DNA of 64,000 nucleotides, from assembly GCA_008694505.1 (NCBI GenBank), contig VZDJ01000346.1, forward strand, positions 16,781,719-16,845,718, in the 5' to 3' direction. Shown here in pieces: positions 1 to 12,624 of the stretch. Within the stretch, counting starts at the first letter, position 1, and each line of letters opens with the position of its first letter. The translations under genes were made by a program, and so were the position numbers. Source of the stretch: Cyanoderma ruficeps. Its lineage: Eukaryota; Chordata; Aves; Passeriformes; Timaliidae. Under the pieces are notes generated by a model. The model was not told the DNA's origin. It did no database searches and saw nothing but the letters and a program-made list of their open reading frames with translations.

Positions 1-3000
1 CAAGTAAACACTTTCATGTTACAGGAAGTAAATAATCAACATCCAATGTTAATTAAATAGGCCTCTTGTCTGCCTGATGACACAATAAAAATACTGACAT
101 GGTGTTGTGTCTTTATTGCATTCGAGATGCTTCTGTGCTAATGCCAAACATTACCTGATGGGTGTCACCCAAGCCTGTCAGTACCGTTTTTTTGCATCAA
201 ATTTTCTTCACAAGAATGTGACGTCATATGAAGAAGGTTTTCTGAAATGCTGGCAGCACTGTGGTTCCTGCTGTGCCTCTGTTTTTTCCAGAGCTTGGGG
301 GTTGTGTCTGCGGTATTGTGATTTTCTCTTGGCCATGCTGTCAGCCATAAATGTACTGCTCTTAGAGCTTGAACAATGTGAGCTGTGCATCACCTGCCCA
401 CTTAGTTGTGCTGTCGTCAGTTTGCTCTGGATGGCAATGACTATACTCTTCTTTCATGTCACATTTTGTTCAGGCAGTATGAGCTCTCTGCAGCAAAGTT
501 GAGACACTCTTCTTCAAGCAGTTATTTCAGTATTTTGTGTACCACATTTGCAAGCTCAGCTGTAACCACCACTTGCCATAAAAGCAGCAATGCATGAAGC
601 AGCAGGTTCTCCAACAGCCCCAATATCATACCACATTCATCACCAAGAAAAGGGATTGAAGCTTCTTTCCTGCATTCCAGCTTAATGCACAAAGAGAATG
701 TGTCTTTTTCTCTGTTGAAAGATTAATGTTATGTATTATAAGTATCTATTTTTCAAATGGTCACAAATTCAAGAATTTCTCAGACTTTGAAGAAACAGTG
801 CATGTGCATTGATTTTTTTTTCTAAATCATTGGGCATTGTCCTGGTTTTGCAGGCATCTTGACTGAAGGTAAATCCAGGTTTTACAGTGTGTCTTCTAAA
901 TGTATAAAAGTACTGATGTAACATGATCACAGCAACTGCGTGACAGAAAAAGTCTTACAATAAGCACACAGAGACAGGGCAGTCAGGAGAAAAGGTCTGT
1001 CCTTCCCCTGCTGCCCAGGGGTGCCTGATCAATGCCCTTCACAAAGGAAGCATCTATTTTTTTTTTTTTGGTAGATGAGTATTATCCACCACATAGTACT
1101 GGAACATCTGGTCTCTCTTCTCTTCCTAGATTGTCTGATTTATATGTCCGATGGCAGCTATTAGAAGGCTACAGTAAAACACAAAATAATATAGACTCTG
1201 ATCCTCCTGCAAGAGGATGTTTGTCTCTGCAAGAAGCTGAATGAGCCTAGACAACATTTACTTCCATCCTTTTGATCTGAAGGATGCTGCTTGTTAGTGA
1301 AGGCAGCTGATTCCAATCACAGTGGAGGGCTCTCATTTGCTCTTCTTTCACACTCACACTCTTCCTCCAAAAAGAAGAGGGTGGAAGTACTGGGAGTGTA
1401 GAAGCACAAAGTGTTTACTGGGCTGCAGTATCTGTGAGCGTCATTTGCCAGTACAGGTGATGGAGTGTCTTTTCATCTTGTTCCCTGGAGAATGAGGGAG
1501 AAGTGGGAAGGTGGAAGCCATTCTGTGGGTTTCATTGAAAAATTGTACAGGTGGTTGCAGACAGTGCTTACTCATTACTTAGCAGTGAAATGACAATAGT
1601 CAGGAAATGCAGAATTTGAGAGCAGGTGGTTGACGGGACAAGATTGGCTGGGGAACAAGAAAATAGAAATCCCGCTTGACCTCTGCCAAATCTTTTTGCT
1701 AATGTCTGTATTTATATTTGCTGCTGGATTGTTGCCAGTTCTTCAGTGAGTTGCCATCGAGGAGCTTTGTGACATCACTCTGCATCAATATACTGTATTT
1801 TTAGTACGTTTGGATATAGTTCAATTTTTAAGCTGTGTATCAAAAATCTAAAACTGTTGGCCTTATCAAGATATTACAGAGTTGGCTTTTTTGTTTTGTT
1901 TTTTAGAGACAGCCATCTGTCTATCTCAAGCTTATTCAGATTTCCCACAGGCAAAGTATTTTTAACTGTATCAATTATATTGTATCAACTGTTTTGTAAT
2001 TATTGCCTTGTAGCTCTTCCCTGCTGTATCAACATCTCCTTTTCTAGTCTCTTTTTAGAGAAATCATGATCTTGTTCCCGTCACCCAGAGGAAGAATTTT
2101 CAATGTATTATTTGTGGAGGAGCAAGTGTATGTAAAGCTACGTTTTCATGTGGTGCTTCTACCTACTGCTGTGTAAATATCCTGTCCATGTAAAATGTAT
2201 ACACACTTTTCTTGCTCTGCAAACTCTTTCGTTATAACTGTGAAAAGCATATGTTTTATATTCACATTCTCGTTTTCTCTGAACATTTAAATTAAGAAAA
2301 TAAAATGGAAATGATGAAAGATAAGTCAAAAAAGTTACCTGCTGCTGCTGGCCCTGATTCCGCACCATAAAGTATTCTCAGTCAGGTAAGTAAGTTGAGG
2401 ATTTTGTTTAGCGGATATCACTTTTATGACTAAATTCCTTCGTTTCTTACACAGTGTTTTCTACATATGTTCAATAACTTCCTTAAATACTATGTAATTG
2501 CACTCTGAAGACACATGGGATTGACTCTCATCTCTGCATCAGCAAATACTACATTTTTCTGCCAAGATCATGTAAGTGTGAAGACTGAAAGTCATCTGAC
2601 ACAATCTAGCATCTACTTCCCATTTGTCTTTCACTCAAGGCAAGGCATACACTATTTTATTCAAGAAAACACAGTTTTCAGGAAAGCTAATATCTCTGTC
2701 TCTAACTCTGAATAAAAATTACATTGGGAATACTCCATGGCAACATTTGTAATGAGGAGGGAATTTTTGGAGTAGAAATAATTTTAATTACATTTGGTTT
2801 TCTCCAGAGACTCAGATTGTCCTGTCTTTGAAATAATCTAATATATTTTACATCATAGGGCTCTGAATATATTTTGCTATGTTATTAAGTCCATTATTTA
2901 GTTTCATACTGCAGTAACTATGAGCTGCATTTCCTGCAGAAGCTAATAAAGTACAGAACCAGGCAAGTATTGCAAAGTTGCTTTCACAGAGTCCTCTGTA

Positions 3001-3665
3001 AATCTTCCCCTTTAGGATTTTGGATTTACATGAATATGGGATTGGCAGAGCATATTACCTCCTGCTGATAAAAAGAATGTGAGATTCAGAGAAACTATGC
3101 TCCTGAGTTCTCCAGCAAAAATCTGCATGGATTCTTAGGGAAACACAAAGTTCACCTCCTTCTCCTGTGGGTAGAAGACAACCTATTATATAAAATAAAT
3201 GTTTGTAAAACCCAATCATTCATTTACTGGAACAAATGTTTAGGAGCATAAAATATGAGAGGAGGGCAAAGATACTGAATTTTGTCCAGCTGGTTGGTTC
3301 TGAAATACTGCCAACACATATTAACAGTTTCTAAGATAAGTAGGACTGGGTCATCTGTCCTCTCAATTGTCCACTTCAATAATAATTCCATGAGCATCAT
3401 GACCAGTTTTGTTAACCTTTCTATTATTGTTTCTCTCACTAATCATATCAGCAAATATCTGCGTGGATATAGTGTACAGTAGTAATTAAAACTGTGAAGA
3501 GACTTGGCATGCTACTAGCCTAAATGGTACCCATCTCCCCACACCCATCTGGCATATGGCTGTGGGTTTCATGCTAAGAGAATTGATGATTACAGGTTTG
3601 GGGACAAAGAACAACTGGAGTCTATATCTAAAAATACAGAATGGAAAGTGCCTAGTGTGGCAAGC
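1..3665. other. AT-rich stretch with no recognised gene
   Basis: No known repeat family or confident exon is seen. AATAAA occurs at 84-89 on the plus strand and at 112-117 on the minus strand, so a 3' end of a neighbouring transcript is possible. A 12-base T run ending in TAG at about 1060-1074 is followed by an open segment that stops at 1244. On the minus strand an open segment spans 3224-3439. None of these matches a family I know. Confidence 0.5.
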
Positions 3666-4147
3666 TGTTCTGGTCTCAGTTGGGATAGATATCATTTTTT
3701 TGTAGTAGCTGGTACAGGGCTGTTTTTTTGATTCAGTATGAGAATAATGTTGGTAACACAGTGATGTTTTGGTTGTTGCTAAGCTGTTCTTACCCTGAGT
3801 CAAGGACTTTTTGGGTCTCATGCACTGCCTGTGAGGAGCTGCATTGTGAGAAGCTGGGAGGGAGAGTGGCTGGAACTGCTGACCTGTACTGGCCAAAGGA
3901 ATATTCCATATCACAGAACATCTTGCCCAGTATATAAACCAGGGGAATTGCCTGGAAGGGGCCAGTTGCTGCTGGGGGACAGGCTGGGCATCAGGTGGAA
4001 GGAGGAGTGAGCAACCCTATTGTGCATCACTTACATTTCTTGGGGTTTCTCTCCCTATCTCCATCTCCTTTTAATCACAATTATTATTAGTAGTATTATC
4101 ATTACTACTGGTATTATTATCATCTTTTACTTTGTTTCCATTTTAAT
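3666..4147 (+). mobile_element. Avian endogenous-retrovirus LTR of the TGTTCTGG type, 3' truncated
   Basis: The element opens with TGTTCTGG at 3666 and follows the layout of a common avian LTR: a 'tagtagctggtac' block, a 'gagaataatgttggtaacac' block, a 'ggccaaaggaatattccata' block, a TATA box (TATATAAA, 3931-3938), then 'attgtgcatcac' and an ATT-rich end (4080-4124). It breaks off at about 4147, before the usual 3' end, so no terminal CA and no target-site duplication can be paired. No gag, pol or env sequence follows it. I place it with avian class III (ERVL-like) LTRs from memory of the family; the exact subfamily is uncertain. Confidence 0.85.
3931..3938 (+). promoter_or_regulatory. TATA box of the 3666 LTR
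   Basis: TATATAAA lies about 265 bases from the LTR start, downstream of the 'ggccaaaggaatattcc' block, where this LTR type has its promoter. It is intact, unlike the matching site in the LTR at 18516. Whether it is active is unknown. Confidence 0.5.
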
Positions 4148-4157
4148 CAGTGATGCA

Positions 4158-4705
4158 GGGTCTTCTTGGAGGCCTCTCATTAGTGGTTTCTCTTGAAGTT
4201 CAATACTGGGCCTAGTATCCTTTATCAATGACTTTGGTGAAAGGGACAGATGGTTCTTCAGCAAGTTCACTGATGGCACAAAGCCGGGAGGAGTGGTTGA
4301 TACCTCAGGGTGCTGTGCAGCCCTCAGAAGGACCTTGACAGGCTGGGGAGATGGGCAGAGAAGAACTGTCTGAAATTCAACAAATACAACTGGAGGGTGC
4401 TGCTCCTGGGAGGAATAACCCTGGGCACCAGTACAACCTGAAGGCTGATCTGCTGGAAAGCAGCTCTGAGGAGAAGGACCTGGGGGTCCTCGTGGACAAC
4501 AAGCTGTCCATGAGCCAGCCAATGATATCCTGGGATGCATCAGGATGGGCATTGCTAGCTGGTCAGGGGAGGTGGTCCTGCCCCTCTATTCAGCCCTGGT
4601 GAGACACATCTGGAGAGCTGTGTCCAGTTCTTGTTTCCTCAGGACTCAAGAGACACAGAGGTCTTGGAGCAAGTCCAACATAGGGCAACAAAGGTGATTA
4701 AGCCA
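4158..4705 (+). mobile_element. CR1 LINE fragment (end of reverse-transcriptase ORF)
   Basis: Plus-strand translation in shifting frames gives the CR1 ORF2 C-terminal part, including SSSEEKDLGVLVDNKLS at about 4458-4508. The reverse-transcriptase catalytic box normally reads F-A-D-D; here the frame reads F-T-D-G (about 4268-4280), so the second aspartate is lost and the element cannot be active. The fragment lacks the CR1 3' tail and ends at about 4705. Its 5' side abuts the broken end of the LTR, which suggests a deletion or recombination junction and not a normal 5'-truncated insertion. The 83-codon open frame at 4351-4602 is only a CR1 remnant. Confidence 0.9.
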
Positions 4706-4770
4706 CCTAGCTGTTCCCCCTACTATTGACTGAACATCTGTCCAATTACGGAACTGTGGGGAAAAAACCA

Positions 4771-4840
4771 AAAAATAATAATAAATACTAAATAATAATA
4801 ATTAATAAGAATAATAAAGAATAATGATATAATAATAAGG
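4771..4840. repeat. AT-rich imperfect (AAT)n simple repeat
   Basis: An irregular run of AATAATA and AATAAGA units containing almost no G or C. It lies about 65 bases after the CR1 fragment and is probably not part of it. Confidence 0.75.
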
Positions 4841-7800
4841 ATGATCCACAGGGGTCAGTTCTGTTTTGTCCAATTGGGAAAAGCATGCAACAGCTGTTAA
4901 TTTGTGAAATTCTTAATCTGCATCAAGCTATAGCCTAAAGTATAAGAATGCATCCCAGCATCTTAAACTTATAAGCCTATATTAGATAAAGAACAAGCTC
5001 CATTATAGTGGACCATAGGAAAAATGGAAGAATTCCAAGAACTCATCGGTGTCCCTGGAAGGCAAATATTAAATAAAGCTCTAATGTTATACTAGGAATG
5101 GCTTACTACCATATATTACAGAGTAGACAAAAGAAAGAGCAGTACTTTAATTTCCCAGACCACCAGTATGACTCCAAACCTGATGTTTGTTTTACCCCTG
5201 AGGATTAGAACAGGATATATCAAAAATCACCTAAGAATTTAATGACACTAGAACCACCACTCTCTTCCATTTACATTCTCTTAGGTTGTTCAGCATCCAG
5301 AGTTGCATGAAAACATGAAATAATCCCCTTTCATATTCCTTCCACTGCAGAATTTGGATGATATTTATCAAGGATAACAACATTTTCCTTTCTTCTGCTA
5401 AGAATGACCCTCAAAAATAAATCTAAATATGAAAAAATCTAAATCAAAATTTAAATAACCTAAATCTAAATATAGAATAACATGTATGTCATGTAGATAC
5501 AGTGTAAATATGATGTAAACAGATAGCAAGCCATCCTTCATAGTCTTGAAGATCCCAAAATACCAAGTACCAAAGACTAATATAAATATATCAAAGACTT
5601 CAGTTTTCAGTGAGGCATCTTAAGTTGCCAAACAGCATTTCCATTAATTTGTCAGGTTCTATCTTAAAATAAATTCAGACTCTGGTTCTCACCACCTTTA
5701 TTTTTTTGAAAACTGCTCCTGAATTTAATTTTTGGGATGTTTAGAAGTCATCTTCTAAATTTCTAGCCTAATAACTACTCATGATTGTTTTACAGCATTT
5801 GATATTAGACCAGCATTTTTAATTCACGTCAGCAATTCTTCTCCCCTTTTAACAATTTCCCCTTAATATAAGGAACTGTCAGTCCTCTTCAAACTTTTAT
5901 TTGCCTGAACTAAATAAACTCTAATCTTTTCATTTTTCCCTGTAAAATGAAAACTCTATTTTCCAAAGCCTTCTGTGTTCTTATTCCAATTTAGTTTTGT
6001 TTTGTTTTGCTTTGCTTTTCTTCAACATAGGTGAGAATAGAACATTACATTCCAAAGTATTTCAGTGTCTTCTGCAGAAAGATTTTCTTGTGTGACTCTA
6101 CTTTCTTGCTGTTCATGTCTCCCAACTTGTATCATCTGTAAATTCCATTAGCAAATAATTTATTCTGTCTCCTTGGCCACTAATATGAGCAAAGTCAGTT
6201 CATTTCAATTCCTGCTATACAAAAGACACATATTTAATATTGATATCTCTCTGATCTCTCCACATTTTGTACTCCTTCTGCTGTCCAAACTATGCTTGTC
6301 ACTGAGTATTGCCATGGAAGAGTGGGAAACACAATTTCAGATACAACTCAACCTTCTGACAGCAGTTCATCCAGCCCTAAGTTTTTCACCTTTGACATCT
6401 CTTTGCCTACATGATGGCTGAAGTGTGCATCATGTCCTGTCACCCAGATGCAAAACACCACCATCTTTTAGCATCTCAGCCACATACCTGGCATGTCTCC
6501 CTCAAGGAAACAATGTCCCTCAATGACAATATTGATTTTTGGAAGTATGCAAATTGCACAAAGGTTGGAACTGTTGTTCACAGGATTAGCACTATCCTAA
6601 AACTACATCATCCTGAGCAGTTGGGATTCCTGAAGCTGCCTCATGGTGTGATCATCTGCAACACTCCCAGATTCCTGCAACTGTATTGATTACTCATGCA
6701 AATAAACCAACTTTCACATTTAATTAGAGCTCACCAGGTAAAGATTTTTCTGCAAATGAAAATGCTAATTTGGAAAAAAAAAAGGAATAATGCAAATGTC
6801 TTCAGCCAAGAATCAATTTTCAATTCCAAATTCTTAACAAAAGGGAAAAAAAAAAGGAGAGAGAAAAAAAAGAGTGTGCACATTAAAACAGAATGACCTA
6901 GAATCTAGATTCTATACATCTTCTTTCTGCTGCTTCTCTGTGATCCAGACTCCTTGGCTGTACCGTGCCCCTCCAGCACCGATCTCCAACCTGCTGGCTC
7001 CATAGTGCACAAGAGGAGACTGGCAGGATGAACTGCTCAACCAGGGATGGCCTAGGGTGACCCCAACCTGCTCACGCTGTCTCCAGAGACAGCTCCAAAT
7101 ACAGCTGGATTGCTGGGTCACAAACCAAAACCTTTTCAGTTCTTGGAGACAAGGACACAGAAGGAGATGTATATATATATATATGGAATAGGTTGTTCTG
7201 TGTTTTGCTCATTATTTTTCATCTGAGTATTAGAAATACTTGAGATTATTTTGTCTATGATTAGAACAAGATTGAAATTAGATCTCATTATTAGACAAAT
7301 TGCTGGCTGTCCACAAGAATCCTATATTGTCTATCTTTCCTACATAAATAATAATAGCCGTTTTCTCTGGCTATGAATATTACATGTCAAAGTTAATCTT
7401 CAATTCCCTTTGCTTATTTTTTCAGTATTTTTGCTGCTCCTTTAAAATAATATAGAAAGGCTTTTCAGCATGCTAAGTGTCTACCACCTCTTGCAAGCAG
7501 AGTTAATGTTTCCTTGGAGTTTTCCATTAATCCCACAGTAGTAGAGTTTCATTCCTTCATTTGTAAAATTTTCTTTCTGCGTAACTATGTGCACAGTCTG
7601 CATTGCAAATCATTATTTCTAGATTATGTATCTTCTGCTGAAAGAAATTATCTTCTACAAGTGTTTTTCTACTGGTGCTTTGTACAAAAAGATTTCCTGA
7701 GCTTTCTCCTCTTATTCCTCCTGCATACCATCCTTGATCAGAAATATCTCAGGAAGGTGGAAAGGAAAGACAAAGGAAAAATTTGTCTTATCATTACCCC

Positions 7801-10800
7801 TAATAGCTCCATGGCAGAGATTCAGCAACAGGAGTTTGGCTTTTGGGGTGCAGGCTGTAATGAAGAGCATCACACAAGCATCTCTGCAGCTGCACATTGC
7901 TCTTGTTGGCAGCACTTGTAAGAGCCAGAACACTTTGACCACGGCTCTGCAATGTGCACACCCCTCAAAGTAGCAGGAGCTTCACCCTAGTCTTCTACTT
8001 TGTCAAAAAAGAAACACTTTCTTCGACAGAAGTAGTCTAGCTAGAATCAAGAACCTATTAGTGCAATCCCAAACTGACCTGTCCTAATCAAAAAAATAAA
8101 AAAGCGTTAAGGAAACAAGCTAAGACAAAAAGGAACAACAAATTAAAATTACTTTCCCATGAGAGGGTAAACAAGTGAAAATATCTTGAGAGTATTTTAA
8201 TGGGCACATGGTGCCAGTGTGGCTGTGTGAATCAACACATACAGGTAACCACGGTGACCACCAAACCACAGCTGAGATACAAAGATTGGGGGTTTTCATT
8301 ACCTGGCTAACAATGTTGGACAGCAGATAGACGTGGGGTCACGGGCTCCCTTAGGTTCAGTTCATCCTTGAGCGCAGCAGTGGAGCAGTGGGGTAAGCAC
8401 TGCCTGTACCAAAGGGCTTCTCACACACAGTTTACCAGAAGGCTGTGCCTTTAGGATCCCTCTCTCTCCTTCCTCCCCAGCAGGAAGCTCAAGCATATCT
8501 CTGAGAGTTATCTCCACACAGGAATACACCTCTCAAAATAGGCAGAGGAAGAACAATACTAGCCGTAAAACATAGAGTTTTCCTACACTGACATTCTTAG
8601 CATTCCCAGCTGCAAGGTCAGTTTGAGAAGCTATTCCGTCCTCTTTGCCAAATCTTCTGGTTTTAACCCTTTCCTCCCAACAGTGACATATGCACTCAGC
8701 TGATGACAAGTCACAGAATCAGAGTACAGCTGACTTAGGCACCATGAGAGAAGAGCAGAGGATGCCCACACATTTTCCCATGCCATGTTGTAGTGTGTGA
8801 TCAGAGCTCAGTGACATTTTTTGGTGGGCTGGAATGGAGGGGGAAGGTCTTACAGAAGGTCTTCTTATCAGAAGCATTAAAAATATTGGATAGGTGGAAC
8901 CAGTGGCTCAGAACAAAATCATACTTCACTGTTACTCCTGAGATTGCACAGCTGCTCATTTATTAAAGATGCAGCACTCCTGCTACAGCCTGTGAACCAC
9001 TTGCTAGCATTGTCCATTTCAGGAAAATCATCATTAAATTCTTTCATTCTCATTCTCTTCTGTTAATGAAGATCTTTTGTGTTTTTACATCTGGGATTCC
9101 TAATTGACCAAACACTTAAACCACCTAGAGGCAAATTATCTTTTTTGAGAGGGGAAGATGCAACAAAAGACAAAAAGGTCCAATCATTTTGGCTATCTTT
9201 TTCTTTAAGTGTTACAAAAGAGAAAACAGAGTATGAGTTGAATGCAATTTTGCTTTAATTAAGAAAATGAAAATAATTGTATATTTTATTTCCACTTGTG
9301 ACATTTTTTTGTATGCTTGAAGTACAATTACATTGGAGTCAGACAATTTCAGAAGCGAAATTCTTGGTGCATCTGCTGAAAATAAGAGAGCTGTCTATAA
9401 TAACAATCATCTGAGATTATTTAATTTATGGTTTTTGCATCCTGTGCTTGTTCACTTCTTTTTTTTTTGGCTTGAATTTTTACATATTTATCCCATTTTG
9501 AATCCTTAGTTAACATTCACCTATTTATCTTTTATTTCTTCCTAATTTTGCCTTGTTTTCTATAGACACTTTTCCTACTTTGCCTATTTCACGTCTCTTT
9601 TTACCTGTCTCACATGCACCTGTGAAAGGCCATTGGGGAGATCTTATAAGTAATCAGCTCTGATGTGATTTTCATAAAAATATTTGGATGCATTGTTAGG
9701 TGATGCTGAATAATGATCGTGCCCCTTTTGCACAACCTTTGGAAGAGATCAGGCAATGCAAAGGATTTGACCTTGACCTTACTACCTAAATGGCAATGAT
9801 TACGTATAGATATTGCTTGTTCCAAGAATCATGCAAAACAGATGTGCCAAACTGTGTTCTCACTCACTGTTCAGTAGCTGTTTGGGGATAATTTATTCTT
9901 GACATGACAGAATGCAGTTTACAAATTGTATCCTGTATACCTAATGAGACAATTATTTCAGGTGAGTCTGAGCTATCCAGCAAAATAGACACAGTACTGG
10001 AAAGCCTGTGCTGGAAAGGGTGAGCATGTTTGTTTAACCTGACAGGGTCCTGGTTAGGCTGTCATTTGCTTGCATGTAACTTCCACTGGTGGAAAATGAG
10101 GTCTCACAAATTTGCCCTGAAAAATGATTCAAGCCAGTTTTCCCAAGGCTGTCTGCAAAATGTTTGGACTTTCGGAAGATGTTGCTCTTCTCTGAATATA
10201 AAGTTTGAAAGAAAGGGTGAGTAAACTGAAAATGAATGGGGGGAGAGGGACAGATCTTTCTTTCTTTGCAATGGCACAGTGAGAGTGCTGTCTCCCGAAG
10301 AAAGGAGACAGCCAAGAGCTGAAATTCAAATTGTAAGCAGAAATGGCTTCCAGAGTAGTGTAATAAAGTGCATATATTTAACGCATTATTTTTAGTTTAC
10401 AAATGCTTGTTGACAGGAGTGACAAATATAATGTGCGTATGAGACTGAGGAGCAGGAATGAAACATTCTGTCTTCACTTGAAATAGTCTCCTTGTAATCC
10501 AAACAAACACACACACCTGCAAATTCCTCACAAGTCATCCAGCTGAAGCTCAGAAGATGACTCATGTTGTGCTTGACTGGAACACTTGCTAAGGTAGGCC
10601 TGTGTGGACTCGACGTTTCGTGCCGTGGGATGTTTAATAGCTGGGAGTAGCGATGTTGCAATGCAGCAATTTTAAGCCAAGACTTTCTTCATTCCAAGCA
10701 ACTGAAAAAGATCTACCAGAAGAGTTATTTAAAAAACAAAAAAAAGCATAAATACAGTTCAGCATGAGCTGGGGAGGAGGGAGAACCTAAACATCACTGC

Positions 10801-11083
10801 AAGTCTGGCTGTGATGTATACTGCATCAGCTGATCTTCTCATGTTCTCCTCAGTAATGCCATGGGTCAATTCCTGTGGGGCAGCCCTTAATCAGGAAATG
10901 TTCCAGGATGAGGTCAGCACTGGTTTTGACCATAAAACACAGGTATCATAGATTAATAATATCAAACAACATGTATTAGTCTTTAAACAGGTAGCTTCCG
11001 ATATGTGTCTGGCTGACATTTTTTCATGGAAGTGGGACTGAAGAAGAAACCATGGTACCATATGATACCGTAAGTTGCTATTG
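4841..11083. other. Unique AT-rich sequence, no gene recognised
   Basis: About 6.2 kb without a recognisable repeat family or convincing coding exon. Minor low-complexity tracts occur: AAATCTAAAT-like sequence at 5410-5480, TTTTG runs at 5995-6020, purine-rich runs at 6770-6890, and a 15-base TA run at 7170-7184. The longest open frame, 7514-7921 on the plus strand, has no recognisable domain and looks like chance. A minus-strand segment at 8853-8913 has splice-like ends but is too short to judge. Confidence 0.55.
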
Positions 11084-11089
11084 GGTACA
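11084..11089. repeat. Left target-site duplication (GGTACA)
   Basis: GGTACA directly precedes the TG end of the solo LTR and is repeated exactly at 11727-11732. A 6-bp duplication is usual for class II (alpha/beta-like, ERVK) integrations. Confidence 0.9.
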
Positions 11090-11278
11090 TGCAGTGGTGT
11101 GGTGTCTCTCTCTGGACCCATGTCCTGCATTGCCTGGCCAGCCCTGGCACCAGCCGCAGTGAGACGTATGGCTCCGTATCCTGGGATACATCCCCGATCC
11201 TGTGGGTTTTTGCCCCGCAGAAGCGTGAACAGTGACGAGAAATAAAGGAAGGACTCTTCTGGGGGACTTCTGGTGGAG

Positions 11279-11284
11279 TTTATT
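11279..11284 (-). terminator. Polyadenylation signal AATAAA of the solo LTR
   Basis: TTTATT on the plus strand is AATAAA on the minus strand, about 150 bases downstream of the LTR TATA box. This is the spacing expected for the R region of a retroviral LTR. Confidence 0.65.
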
Positions 11285-11428
11285 GAGGTCCACGCAGGAC
11301 CATGTGTCCACCAGACAGTTGCCCACAAGAGCACAGATCTCCCTCGTGTAACGCCTTCAGTATGGGGGTGAAGAAAGGGGGAAGGGTACAGTGGGGAACC
11401 AGTCAGGGGTATGGAGGGGGTGACCCGG

Positions 11429-11436
11429 TATATAAA
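11429..11436 (-). promoter_or_regulatory. TATA box of the solo LTR
   Basis: The minus strand reads ATTTATATACC here, within the U3-like half of the LTR. Activity cannot be judged from sequence. Confidence 0.55.
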
Positions 11437-11726
11437 TGACAATCAGTATAGCAAATCAATAATGCAAGGGAGGGAACTCCTTGGATCCTGGCCAATCATT
11501 TGACACCTTCACTAGAACTTTCTAGACATCGGGTGAGGCCTCAAAGTGACTGACAGGACGTGGGCCTTCCTTAACTGATGATTGACACATAACTATAACT
11601 CAGGGGAAGCCATGAAGAGTTAAACATGGGGTACATGGAACAAACCATTATAACTTATACAAACAGTATGAAAGCATGAAACAAATACATACATAGAAGT
11701 GAAAAAACTAAAACCACACCACTACA

Positions 11727-11732
11727 GGTACA
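11727..11732. repeat. Right target-site duplication (GGTACA)
   Basis: Exact copy of 11084-11089, directly after the terminal CA of the solo LTR on the plus strand. Confidence 0.9.
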
Positions 11733-12624
11733 GAACCCAGAGCATGTGGAAATGTATAGCTCAAAAACATAGCAGTAAAAATAAAAAGGGGCTCACAGTT
11801 CTATATCTTTGCCCTTTTTTTGCTGTAATTTGATATACTTACTCAGTTTCAAAGGATAGTAATAGTGTGTAATTACTCTTTAAAATTACATCTATTTTTA
11901 GTAGGTTTGAATTATTTGGAGCACCAGAATGGTTTGAGGACATTTTGTTCAGTGAGTGAGGTATGTCAGTGCTGTGTGTCTGGGTAAAAGAGGGGTGGGA
12001 GGTGCCTTTGCCACCACTCTCTGCAAGATACAGAGCTGAACCAGGATAGGTGTGCACAGTATCAACAGAGCAGGAACCAACATTGGTTTGTCACTGAGAC
12101 TTCAGAAGGGTCCTGAAATCCTGACCATCATGAGTTCTGCTTCTCTGACTAACAGTTCTGGCTGGCTGGCCAGTAGTCATAAAGTACTTATGTCAAGTGT
12201 CAGTGTTGAAGAGAGTGTTGAATCTGCATTTCACATGAAAATAAAAATATTTAAATCAATGCTAATTTTTGCATTGACTCAATGAAAACTGGGATTTTAT
12301 CATGCTTTTTATCAGAATGGCACTAGGTAGACAAGAACATAGTCATCACTTCCTCAAATAATGTCCTTTGATTTCTTTGGTGATGTAATGTTCATTAAAG
12401 AAAGGGGGGAAGGAAGATGGTTGTCCATAGTGCTCTTTGCTAGAAATGAGCTCAAACCTAGAATGACTTTTGGAGCTGGTGCTCTACTTAGTCTTTCTTT
12501 TTCTTTGGAAGCATACAGTAGAATAGAAAATACTTTTTCCTTTGCTTTTCTGATGTTTGGTTTTGATCCCATAAGGACAAGTGTTTTGGAAATATCTTAA
12601 GGAGACACTCTGTGCAGTGAGAAA
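11733..12624. other. Unique sequence between solo LTR and CR1
   Basis: No repeat is recognised. It contains the candidate minus-strand exon at 11843-12020, described separately. The rest appears non-coding. Confidence 0.5.
11843..12020 (-). CDS. Candidate internal exon, unknown gene
   Basis: On the minus strand a pyrimidine-rich acceptor (ctctgtatcttgcag) is followed by 178 bases open in one frame and then a near-consensus donor (CTGA|gtaagt). The frame starts with two bases of a split codon, holds 58 codons and ends with two bases of the next. The product is rich in Ser, Thr and Asn (for example MSSNHSGAPNNSNLL) with several N-x-S/T sites, so it would suit an extracellular segment. I recognise no family. 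The phase does not fit directly onto the other minus-strand candidates. It may be a pseudo-exon. Confidence 0.2.

Larger units (their letters stand above)
11090..11726 (-). mobile_element. Solo LTR of an endogenous retrovirus, complete
   Basis: The 637-bp element has matching inverted ends: the plus strand opens TGCAGTGGTGTGGT, and the minus strand opens TGTAGTGGTGTGGT. Both ends carry the canonical TG/CA, and an exact 6-bp duplication, GGTACA, flanks it. Read on the minus strand it has the order expected of an LTR: CCAAT-type sequence (about 11492-11496, inverted), a TATA box (11429-11436), a polyadenylation hexamer AATAAA (11279-11284), then a U5-like segment. No internal proviral sequence remains, so it is the product of LTR-LTR recombination. 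The 6-bp duplication suggests class II. The 183-codon open frame at 10891-11442 on the minus strand runs across the LTR boundary and is not a gene. Confidence 0.92.

Noticed and set aside
107..502. 131-codon plus-strand open frame near the left edge
   Set aside because: Composition (Cys, Leu, Phe and Ser rich) is that of non-coding AT-rich DNA, and no domain or splice context is seen.
1058..1244. Plus-strand terminal exon ending at 1244
   Set aside because: The T-run acceptor and 55-codon frame look exon-like, but the T run is a homopolymer, no upstream partner is seen, and no polyadenylation signal follows within the next kilobase.
10891..11442. 183-codon minus-strand open frame
   Set aside because: It lies mostly inside the solo LTR and crosses its boundary and target duplication, so it cannot be a gene of either the host or the virus.
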